From Pelargonium cotyledonis (taxonomy: Eukaryota > Streptophyta > Magnoliopsida > Geraniales > Geraniaceae): a stretch of DNA of 21,699 nucleotides. The position numbers were made by a program, and so were the translations under genes. The stretch is from the NCBI GenBank assembly GCA_036897625.1, contig JAYMTA010001120.1:1-21699 (forward strand), given 5' to 3'. The notes under the pieces are model-generated. The model was not told the origin of the DNA and made no database searches. It worked only from the letters and a program-made list of their open reading frames with translations. Below, in pieces: positions 9,890 through 17,989 of this stretch (position 1 is its first letter; each line of letters starts with the position of its first letter).

Positions 9890-10010
9890 TAGAAACCCAC
9901 GTGGTAAAAAGTAAACTCTTTATCTTGTCCTAGCGGTGGGCCCACGTCCCGACCGCGGTTAAAATCGAACCCGACCATAGTTAAATAGCCCACGACCATT
10001 TTCTTACTAT
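9890..10010 (+). promoter_or_regulatory. Promoter of the EIN3-like gene
   Basis: A palindromic G-box CCACGTGG (9897-9904), a GTGGGCCCAC palindrome joined to ACGT (9936-9947) and an ACCGCGGT palindrome (9952-9959) precede a TATA-like TTAAATA (9981-9987). A transcription start some 25-35 bases downstream, about 10,010-10,020, is expected. The CT-rich stretch that follows looks like a plant 5' leader. G-box and ACGT elements would allow bZIP or bHLH factors to bind; which ones cannot be read from sequence. Confidence 0.6.
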
Positions 10011-10174
10011 TCACAATTCTGTTGCAAGTGTACAGAGGAAAAGCTCAAAGCATTTTTCTCTCATCCCCTGTTTTTTTTTTTTTTTTTTGTCTTTTTTTCT
10101 CTCTCTCTGTAATAAAATCCACCGCAGCACAGCAGCTTTAGACGAGCCACTCCAATGGATTCTGCTCTCGACCC

Positions 10175-10300
10175 ATGATTTCTGGTACCGTATATACCTC
10201 AATTTCATGCCCATTTCTCGTTTTTGCTGTTTCATTTAGTCCGATGATGATGATGATGATGATGATGATTATGCTCTGCTTCTCTGTTTTGTGTACGTGA
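10175..10300 (+). other. Upstream ORFs with poly-Met in the EIN3-like leader
   Basis: A short uORF (10155-10178, MDSALDP) is followed by an overlapping 41-codon uORF (10175-10300) whose middle is eight consecutive ATG codons read from the GAT repeat, then ATT. If this region stays in the mature 5' UTR, it offers at least ten upstream start codons. If the 10184 donor is used, the longer uORF disappears. No peptide homology is recognised. Confidence 0.3.
10243..10269 (+). repeat. (GAT)9 microsatellite
   Basis: Nine perfect GAT units in the 5' leader of the EIN3-like gene. In one frame they read as consecutive Met codons, so repeat-length changes would alter the number of upstream AUGs. Confidence 0.95.
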
Positions 10301-11577
10301 AGCTTTTGTTGAGCTCGTAATCGTGTTTTTTTTCTTGCGTGAGCTCTGGTTGGTAATTGTTTACAGTTTCTGGGTTGTTTTGTTTGTGCTCTGTTACGTT
10401 TGATTCTTTTTTTTTTACGCGTTGAGTTGTGTTGACTCCAGACGGCTACAGAGCTTTTTTGGGTTTACGAAATTGGATTTTTTATTTCGTAGACTACCAG
10501 TTGTGTAAATTCGGGTCTCTGGTCAGCAAGCTTGATGGTTTTAATTTTGGTCGGTTTCTTTTGTTTTTGTTCTCTGTTGGATTGTGTTTATTAGTGTCGA
10601 ATATTGCTTTGGCTGGAAGAGATCTTATTCATTGGAATTCGAATCTGAGTTCTGGTTCATGATTGTGGCTGCAGGTAGATCTATTTTTCTGATTTGTTTG
10701 TGTGTAATTCATTTGATATTTGTTGTTGAATTTTGTTTTGTTTTGGAGATAGTTTAGTTGTTAAAAAGGGAAGGTTTTGGTGGTGATATTTGTCCAGAGA
10801 TATGTCTGATTTTTTATTTATTCATTTTTGTCAATAATGGAAACATGTTTTAAGTTTTTGAAGGGGGTGCTGTTGTTTTGTGGTGTTTTTCAACGCTGAT
10901 TAAGTTTTTGGGTTTGGTTCGGTCCAGAAGGAGATTTTTTTTTGAGTTGATTGAACGGTTTTGATATGTTGGCTGAAAAAAGAACCAAACATGTGAAGGG
11001 TTCTCTAAAACAAACTTGATCTCTGTTGGGTTTTTGGTGTTTTGTTTTTCTGCTGTTTTGGAATGTTTTTGAATTCAGTTTCTTTTCATCACCATGAGAG
11101 TTTCAAGTTCATTGATTTCAATTCGAAAAAGGTTTTTTGGTTAGTGAAGCCAATATGTAAATCCTTCAAAGAACAAGTTTGATCTCTGGTGTGTTTTTTG
11201 TTATGCTTATCTGTTGTTTGAGAATGGAGTGGGATTGAATCTCTTTTCCATCACTTTATAATGAAAATAATTTTTTTTTCTTTTCTTATTTTTATGATTG
11301 TCTCATCTCAATTCTCATGTGCTTAATTATTGTTGCCTTTTCTTTTATATAAAAAATGGTATCTTGCCTTGTCAGTTTTGCATAAGATGTTGAGTTATTG
11401 TTGATTCAGGGTACCTGGTTGATGTAATGATGCTAATACTTTGAACAGTTCTTGACTTGTTTCTTTGCTTGTTCAGTTTCAGGCTCAGATAAGATTTAAT
11501 CAAATTTTCTGTTATTCAAGTTAGATCAACCAGTCCAGGCTGACCTGAATAGGGTTAGTTCCTGTTCGTGTTAGAGG

Positions 11578-13578
11578 ATGGCACTTCTTGAAGATATGGG
11601 TTTCTGTAATAATCTCGATCTGTTCTCCATTCCTTGCGGGGAAGGAGAGACATCGGCAGAACGAGAACCTGAGGCGACTGTGGAGGAGGATTATAGTGAA
11701 GGTGATGAAGACATGGATGTTGACGAGCTGGAGAGGAGGATGTGGAGGGATCGAATGCTTCTCAAGCGTCTGAAGGAACAGAACAAGGGTAAGGAAATCG
11801 TGGACAATGCAAAGCAGCGCCAATCTCAGGAGCAAGCTCGTAGGAAGAAGATGTCACGGGCTCAAGATGGCATCTTGAAGTACATGCTGAAAATGATGGA
11901 GGTTTGTAAGGCTCAAGGGTTTGTTTATGGGATCATCCCCGAGAAGGGGAAACCGGTGAGTGGAGCATCTGACAATCTCCGAGCATGGTGGAAGGAGAAG
12001 GTGAGGTTTGATCGGAATGGCCCTGCAGCTATTTCCAAGTATCAAGCTGAACATTCGATCCCTGGGAGTAATGAAAATTCCAACAATCGGGCATCTACTC
12101 CTCATACCCTGCAAGAGCTTCAAGACACAACTCTTGGCTCGCTTCTCTCGGCTCTTATGCAGCACTGTGATCCACCCCAAAGGCGTTTCCCATTGGAGAA
12201 AGGTGTTGCACCGCCATGGTGGCCATCCGGGAGTGAGGAGTGGTGGCCTCAGTTGGGTTTACCCCAGGATCAGGGTCCACCTCCTTACAAGAAGCCTCAT
12301 GACCTGAAGAAAGCTTGGAAGGTGAGTGTCCTAACGGCGGTGATCAAGCATATGTCCCCAAATATTGACAAAATCCGCAAGCTTGTTCGCCAGTCCAAGT
12401 GCTTGCAAGACAAAATGACTGCCAAGGAAAGCGCCACTTGGTTGGCTATCATTAATCAGGAAGAGGTTTTATCGCGGCAGCTATATCCTGATAGGTTCCC
12501 GCCTGCCTCAGCTGTTGGGAGCGGGTCTATGGTCATCAGCGACACTAGTGATTATGATGTTGAAGGAGCGGATGACGATCAGATCATCGATGTAGAGGAG
12601 GGTAAGCCCCAGGATCATGCCAATATGTTCAATATGGGGAATGGTGGACTCGGAGATAGGCTTATGGTGCCAGCCTTGGCTCCTCAGATCAAGGGAGAGC
12701 CTGTTGAAACTAGTTCCGATTTCATGCAGAAGAGGAAGGAGTCGTCTGATCAGATGCGTAAGTTATATGATAACAAGATTTTTATCTGCGAGTTCCCTCA
12801 GTGCCCTCACAGTGATGTACAGCTCGGGTTTTTGGATAGAGTTTCAAGGAACAATCACCAAATGGGATGCCCATACCGAAACAATGCTTCTCAAGGTTTC
12901 GGAATGTCAAACTACCATCCATTTGGCCAGACCAAGGCAGTTACTTCATCGTTGAGCCTAGCTCCTCTATACAATCTTGCTGCAAGCACAGCTACTCCAC
13001 CCGTGAACCAGGCACCATCAAATTTCAATCTCTCTGCTAACACAGCTACTGCTCCGGTGAACCAGGCTCATCTCTTCAATGTTTCAGCTCAGCCAGCTGC
13101 TCAAGTGAACCAGGCCCCTATGCACACTGTCTCTGCCAAGCCAGCTACTTCTCAAGTGAACCAGCAGACTCCTCTTTTCAATGTGTCTGGACTTGGGCTT
13201 CCGGAAGATGGGAAGAAAATGATTTCTGGGCTTCTGTCATATTATGATTCTAATCTGCAGCATAACCAAATCTTGAACTCTGGGAACCACAATGTTTTGG
13301 ACAACAGTAACCTGCAGCAACAACAGCCCCAAATGTTTCAGCTTCATGACTCCGTGTTTGGCCAGGGGGTTCAAATGACGAGCAACATGTCTGAACAAAA
13401 CAGTGTGCCCCTAAATCAATCTGTATACCCATCGGCAGATCTTCGCTTTGATCAGTTCAATGCCAATCCTGGTGATACTATGTCCGAATTCAGATTTGGC
13501 TCTCCTTTTAGCATGCCTCCTGCTGATTTCACAGTGGATCCTATGGCAAAGCAGGATCCGTCATTGTGGTTCTTTTGA
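11578..13578 (+). CDS. EIN3: EIN3/EIL1-type ethylene-signalling transcription factor
   Basis: Single-exon frame of 666 residues. The protein is the nuclear master regulator of ethylene responses, stabilised when ethylene relieves EBF1/2-mediated degradation, and binds EIN3 sites in targets such as ERF1. Seen in order: an acidic N-terminus (35-50); a basic first DNA-binding block (52-92, [25 protein letters not shown]); the conserved core with [12 protein letters not shown] (152-163) and a Pro/Trp-rich stretch (199-237); the basic [12 protein letters not shown] block (237-248); the near-invariant [20 protein letters not shown] (265-284); and [12 protein letters not shown] (285-296). A Cys/His segment, [10 protein letters not shown] (404-413), and a Gln-rich C-terminus (578-590) follow. 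The length is slightly above Arabidopsis EIN3 (628, from memory), largely because of a repeat at 462-538. The start is set by the first ATG ahead of the conserved MxxxxDMGFC motif. The G-to-S change at residue 250 is discussed in the findings. Confidence 0.97.
   Translation: MALLEDMGFCNNLDLFSIPCGEGETSAEREPEATVEEDYSEGDEDMDVDELERRMWRDRMLLKRLKEQNKGKEIVDNAKQRQSQEQARRKKMSRAQDGILKYMLKMMEVCKAQGFVYGIIPEKGKPVSGASDNLRAWWKEKVRFDRNGPAAISKYQAEHSIPGSNENSNNRASTPHTLQELQDTTLGSLLSALMQHCDPPQRRFPLEKGVAPPWWPSGSEEWWPQLGLPQDQGPPPYKKPHDLKKAWKVSVLTAVIKHMSPNIDKIRKLVRQSKCLQDKMTAKESATWLAIINQEEVLSRQLYPDRFPPASAVGSGSMVISDTSDYDVEGADDDQIIDVEEGKPQDHANMFNMGNGGLGDRLMVPALAPQIKGEPVETSSDFMQKRKESSDQMRKLYDNKIFICEFPQCPHSDVQLGFLDRVSRNNHQMGCPYRNNASQGFGMSNYHPFGQTKAVTSSLSLAPLYNLAASTATPPVNQAPSNFNLSANTATAPVNQAHLFNVSAQPAAQVNQAPMHTVSAKPATSQVNQQTPLFNVSGLGLPEDGKKMISGLLSYYDSNLQHNQILNSGNHNVLDNSNLQQQQPQMFQLHDSVFGQGVQMTSNMSEQNSVPLNQSVYPSADLRFDQFNANPGDTMSEFRFGSPFSMPPADFTVDPMAKQDPSLWFF
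12961..13191 (+). repeat. Degenerate tandem repeat in EIN3-like C-terminal region
   Basis: Residues 462-538 consist of four 16-18-residue units, each ending in VNQ ([68 protein letters not shown]), plus a partial fifth (QTPLFNVSG). The repeat is also visible in DNA as GTGAACCAG at about 50-base intervals. It lies in the presumed disordered trans-activating half of the protein and expands it. Confidence 0.85.
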
Positions 13579-14250
13579 AAAAACCAGCAGCACCCGTGTC
13601 CTCAACCTCTTTGGGCAGAAGGCTGTATATTGTCAGTGATCGGGAGATCCTCTACATATAGTTCTGCTCGAACTGGGCGAAGAAGCTTCCATCTTGCTCG
13701 GTACATTCCTGTCCACACCCCAGGAGGACCCGGGTTTCTTTACTGCAAGTACTTTCTTCATATTTTATCAGGTATAGGTTTTTTTAGGTTGCTTCCACAG
13801 CAGTATTGAATGACGGGAACTAGCAAACTTAACCCGAAATTCAATACCACTGTTGAACGTTTGCTTAGACGGTCGGTTTGCTAGTAGGTAAGTAAGGTCA
13901 TATATAAACATACATCTATTTATGTGGTTGTTCCATTGGGTTGGCTAAATTTTGCTCTGCTAGGCAGTTTAGTGTCTCAGTCCTTGCTATTCTGCTGGTT
14001 TAAGGCACCTGTTGGACTTGTCAACCTTGGTTCTTGTCTTTGTTTTCATGGAAATTGAATAGAAAAGTTGCTTTAAAAAATTTGTGCTTCCATTATCTGT
14101 TTGTTTCATTTCTTGCATTTGGCTTTTCTTCAATCTCAAGTTTTTCCAGCTGGTGGAGCCATAGCTCACCATGACTGAGAACACTCCATGTGAAGTATGG
14201 ACTTTTTAAGAACTCTATATATGGAAAACAGCTCTTGAGTGTTCTTAAGA
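13579..14250 (+). other. 3' UTR of the EIN3-like gene
   Basis: T-rich non-coding sequence after the TGA at 13576-13578. No clean AATAAA signal is seen; AATAGA at about 14059 is a possible plant near-upstream element, so the end is uncertain. It contains two interleaved perfect inverted repeats at 13803-13885 and a weak hairpin at 14205-14250 (TTAAGAACTC with GAGTGTTCTTAA). Confidence 0.5.
13803..13885 (+). other. Interleaved inverted repeats (possible pseudoknot)
   Basis: GTATTGAAT (13803-13811) is perfectly complementary to ATTCAATAC (13839-13847). ACTAGCAAAC (13819-13828) is perfectly complementary to GTTTGCTAGT (13876-13885). The order 5'A, 5'B, 3'A, 3'B with loops of 7, 10 and 28 bases is the topology of an H-type pseudoknot, or of two mutually exclusive hairpins, in the EIN3-like 3' UTR. 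Confidence 0.4.
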
Positions 14251-14649
14251 GTCCTTTGAGCATAATCTTGCATTTTTTTTTTTTTTTGGTGAGACATGAA
14301 AGTGGTCCCCTTGTGTTAGGCTTGGGAGAAAATTAGGGAAAGGTTGAGAGAAAGTGGATGGAAAAAAAATGCATGGAAGGAGACGAGGAGTGAAGTGATT
14401 CTTTTGGATTCAAGGATTGGTCTAGTCAAAGTTAGGCAGATTTTTGGAAGCTTTTTTTTTTTTTTGGATTTTGAGTTTAGTCTGTTGAAATTTATGCCCA
14501 TTGGGGCACACGTGCACTCCTCAACAAACATTAATAGATAAAAGGACAATTATGATGTTTGTATACACACAAGAAACATTGGGCACAAAGTAAAATATTA
14601 TTGAGGGACACATAAAAATTAATAAAATAAAAAATCTTAACACTTAAAA
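14251..14649. other. Intergenic between convergent genes
   Basis: Poly-T runs of 15 (14273-14287) and 14 (14452-14465) and a CACGTG core at about 14510. There are no convincing gene-like frames on either strand. The convergent arrangement means transcription of both neighbours terminates near here. Confidence 0.5.
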
Positions 14650-14785
14650 TACCCACAAATCTCGCTTTTTTTAACAATGTGTTAAGTTCCCACAATTTTA
14701 TTTTGCCCCGAATCTCATCAAGTGATGCGGTTTTCTGAACCCGACGATCTTTTATCATCATTGACATTTTCGTGGCGATTTTCTA
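14650..14785 (-). mobile_element. Decayed SINE-like element, family A
   Basis: On the minus strand, TGTCAATGATGATAAAAG resembles the A box of the 5522 element. GTCGGGTTCAG occupies the B-box place, and GATGAGATTCGGGGCAAAA matches that element's GATGAGATTTTGGGGCAAAA. The B box is degenerate and no target duplication is visible, so this is an older copy. Confidence 0.5.
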
Positions 14786-14794
14786 CGTGTATGC

Positions 14795-15118
14795 CTAACT
14801 TGTATCATTCAATAGGTAATTTACGAAACTGGTTATGTTATTGCAACAAATATAACTATGTGACCGAGAGAGATTGTGATCATTGTTAAACGAATAGGCA
14901 AGTCCTTCAACTCGTCTTGGCGTTCTCGAAAACTTCAACTCTTCATCAGATAAATTTGAAGAGCATACAGAGTTTTCTTGAATGGCAATTAACTTCAAAG
15001 CATTCACTGATACGAGTATACACAAGAAAACCAAGATCTCACTAAAATACATACATATATATTCCACAATGCTCCTTTGAATCTGAATTTCACATTTACA
15101 TGGGAGTTTCCAAGACAT
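14795..15118 (-). CDS. Uncharacterised 107-residue open frame
   Basis: A frame with a genuine ATG (15118) encodes 107 residues. It has a hydrophobic stretch at about 23-45 (YFSEILVFLCILVSVNALKL) that could be a membrane segment, then a charged Ser/Asn-rich tail with ELKFSRTPRRVEG. I recognise no family. It sits downstream of the FRS3-like gene on the same strand and may be chance or part of a longer 3' UTR. Coding status is doubtful. Confidence 0.15.
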   Translation of the reverse strand: MSWKLPCKCEIQIQRSIVEYICMYFSEILVFLCILVSVNALKLIAIQENSVCSSNLSDEELKFSRTPRRVEGLAYSFNNDHNLSRSHSYICCNNITSFVNYLLNDTS

Positions 15119-15219
15119 GGTTCGCTTTATACGTAAACCAAGTATTTATCTACGAATTACGAGACAAGTAACCTGCCTAGCTATGACTGAACAAAATCCT
15201 TACGTCAATGGATCATTAG

Positions 15220-15383
15220 CGATTATACACAAATTATACTAAACCGAATTTTCATGCCTTCATGCCTTCTGCATATTGTGATGGTAGCTCTGAACTGAAT
15301 ATCATCCAGCCAACAGGACACTTGAATTGCCATCAGAATAGAGGAGATTGTTCTGTTGGGGACAACATCGATCATTAATGTTT
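15220..15383 (-). other. Possible 3'-UTR exon of the FRS3-like gene
   Basis: A strong acceptor-like site on the minus strand, TTATTTCTTTCAG (AG at 15385-15384), could pair with the donor CACT|GTAAGTG (16136-16135) that lies four bases after the FRS3-like stop. Such an intron would be about 750 bp, contain the MITE at 15483-15672, and lie wholly in the 3' UTR. It is predicted only from the splice signals. Confidence 0.25.
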
Positions 15384-15482
15384 CTGAAAGAAATAAAACA
15401 TGTGCAGAAGCAATTGCAAGAAAAGAAAAGCAAGAGTGAGAGTATCTTGCCATATGATGAGCTACAAACAGAACTAATCATA

Positions 15483-15672
15483 CTCCTTCCGTCTCAAAAT
15501 AAGTGTCACGTTTCTCTTGTATGTGCGAATTAACTTATATCCATATAATAACTTAGTATCTCTTGAACTTGTTACGACACAAGTTCATGGGTTACAAGAA
15601 AAAATGTACAACATTAACTAACTTCTTAACTTTCTCCTCATAGAAACCAAGACTCATTTTGGGATGGGAGAG
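15483..15672. mobile_element. Stowaway-like MITE, copy 3
   Basis: Left end TA|CTCCTTCCGTCTCAAAATAA and right end ACTCATTTTGGGATGGGAGA are imperfect inverted repeats of the same kind as copies 1 and 2, about 190 bp apart, with an AT-rich non-coding interior. The sequence GAAACCAAGACTCATTTTGG matches the internal block of the other copies. It lies just beyond, or inside, the 3' region of the FRS3-like gene. Confidence 0.7.
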
Positions 15673-16140
15673 AACCGATTATCAAAGCAATTACTTGAGT
15701 GTAGTAAACTGAAATTATGATTATCACTACTACATTGGCTCAGAACTATTAGATGCAGATATTCGTCTAAATGTCTATAATAACCTCAATATTTACTTTT
15801 CATGAATCGACTTGTCTATAAAAGGGTATTAAAGCTTCTAGATCTACATGGATTTATCTCTTATTTAAGTTATTTTTTATTCCTTTTATTATATTAACCA
15901 ACCTTCACAGTCGGCAGAACTAGTCATAGTGCCGCAGATACAGCTTTTTGACTAATTCTCACACAATGGAGTTGCAAATTAATCAATCCCACTTTAGTTG
16001 GTAAAAACTCGTCGAAGAAAATACCAAAATAGAAAGAGCAACTCAGTCATTTGTAAGGCAACATAGAAAACGATATGATCAACGACTCGGTAATTTGTTG
16101 AATTGAAGCTTGAAATGTGACAGTAACTACACTTACAGTG
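15673..16140 (-). other. 3' region of the FRS3-like gene
   Basis: Non-coding sequence following the stop at 16141-16143. The first bases are CACTGTAAGTGTAG, a strong plant splice donor. If it is not used, the 3' UTR simply continues here. No AATAAA could be confidently assigned as the poly(A) signal. Confidence 0.4.
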
Positions 16141-17989
16141 TCAAAGCTGTTCTCGTATGAAGGCCATTGACCTCAACATGGATCCCAATGTATCTCTGGA
16201 GACTTGAAATTTCACCTCTGTTTCTCCAGAAGTTGTGTTTGTATCTTGTAGCTGACAAGTATTAGCCAAATAAACAATAAGTTTAAATATATATTCCCTT
16301 GCACCGAATGAGACAATTCATTGAGGCTGAAGAGGCTTGGGAGAAAACTAAAATATTATATAGATGCATGTCATTGCAAAATAAATCACAAGTCGTGTAT
16401 ACCCTCACAGTTAATATGCAGAAGAAAAGAAGAGTAACACCAAGCATGCTTTCTGATTTTTTTTTTTATCAGCAAAAGTACCGATATATTGATAGTTTCC
16501 AAAAAAAGAAACAGTACATACACCCGATAAAAAATAATAACACAAGTGAGAGGGGAGAACATGACTAAACAGACTAAACTATCTCCACCATGATTACTCA
16601 GAGAAAAACTCTAAGCATGACTGGGATGATGTCGGAGGGCCCTAGTGTGGATGATGATAAAGTGCAAGTTTTGGCATTGCAAAGGAAATACCCACTAACT
16701 AGAAAGTTCAGCTCATAACCAGTACCCTTTTAACGAGATAACCTGTAAAGGTTGTTATCAGATATTATAGCATGTTTTCAGATAAAAATGGCTGATCCAA
16801 GAGTTTGTCAGCTAATAGCCTAATACGTGCCATGAAGAGAAAAGAATTACATTTTCTTTCTTCTAACATGTAAAGTGAAATGATGATTCTCAGTTCCAAG
16901 TGGTGAAAGACAGAATCATGTTGCTTCTCAACCCATATAGAACACATATTGCGAAATATGATAACACCAACTGGATATTAAATGAATAATTTTTATAACT
17001 TGTACAAACAAATATCAATAAACATTACAAGGTGAGACAAGATGTATGGCTTTTGGGATGCATTACCCTAACTATAGATTAATCATGATCTAGATTATTT
17101 TGTAAGTTCATAGATCACAGGAGAAGGTGATTGCACTACCACCTGAGGCAATGAGACCCGATATCTGATTCAATATTTCATTGCAGAAGATAACAAACAT
17201 AAATAGATCCAAGCATGCAATAATACTATTATATCTGAGTGAATCAAGCTTTTCAGTTTTGTGCATAGGCATGACATAGCTGAGACCATTATGTATGCAA
17301 TTTAATTCATAAGTCAAATGATACTTAATCCATTTAGAATCATCAATTTATTTTATTCTACTCAAACAAAGTTATAATGTCATAAAACACTAAACGAAAC
17401 CATCTTCAAGTTTTGAAATTCCAGAAATCAAAAGTAGTATAAAATTTCAATTTCACACACCTTTAGATTGATGACAGCTACTCTGTTGACAGGTGCTGAG
17501 AGCTGCTGACTGATGTAGGCCATAGATCTCAACATAGGCTCCAGAGTGACCCTTGTTAGCCTAAATTGAACGTCTGACTCTCCTGAAGGGGTCTTTCCAT
17601 AATCTTGAAGCTATAGCATAGTTATTAGAGTATAAAAAGAAAATAAGGATTTATAACACAACAAAAGAAATCCTTTCTATCCAACCCACTCTTATCAGCA
17701 ATAATGAAACATAACTAAAATCAGGAAAAGAGGCAAAGTGATGCCTCAGAAGGACACATCGGAAAGACAAACAGAAAACAAGCAGTTTGGAGATAAAGCT
17801 ACTCTCTTCTAAACTTTATGATATTTCTTATTTGAAGTTCTGAACTATTTAGCACTCATGTCAGACATGACTCAGATAAAGAGGAAAAGAAAAATATACC
17901 TTCATGTTGATGACTGCCACCTTATCACCAGGTGTCGAGTTCTTATTTTCTATGACCCAAGTCATGGACTTAAAACAAGTAAGAACCAC
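16141..17989 (-). other. Three C-terminal exons of the FRS3-like gene encoding a duplicated module
   Basis: Exon 17989-17900 (30 codons, VVLTCFKSM to VAVINMK), exon 17610-17461 (50 codons, [12 protein letters not shown] to VAVINLK) and exon 16251-16141 (36 codons plus [14 protein letters not shown] to REQL). Acceptors are TGATGTAG, GCTATAG and TTGTCAG; donors are GCG|GTATAG, AAG|GTATAT and AAG|GTGTGT. Two copies of about 53 residues (747-801 and 798-850) share VAVINxKLQD, TxSGExxVxF and MLRSMA. The intron falls at the same place, INxK|LQD, in both copies. Confidence 0.9.

Larger units (their letters stand above)
10011..11577 (+). other. 5' leader of the EIN3-like gene, probably with a UTR intron
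   Basis: From the likely start at about 10,015 to the ATG at 11,578 lie 1.56 kb without a gene-like frame. A CT-rich leader (10,050-10,140) gives way to T/G-rich, intron-like DNA. A plausible donor is CAG|GTAGAT (GT at 10675-10676); an alternative is CTG|GTACCG (10184). Acceptors include TTGATTCAG (ends 11409), TTTCAG (ends 11482) and TTATTCAAG (ends 11520). EIN3-type genes are often reported with an intron in the 5' UTR and an intronless coding region, which fits. The exact junctions are unresolved. Confidence 0.5.

Noticed and set aside
11521..13432. Open frames antisense to or overlapping the EIN3-like gene
   Set aside because: They are shadows of the conserved 666-codon frame and show no protein-family features.
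15223..15453. 76-codon minus-strand frame with a signal-peptide-like start
   Set aside because: No family resemblance; it spans a strong splice acceptor and is more likely UTR or intron of the FRS3-like gene.
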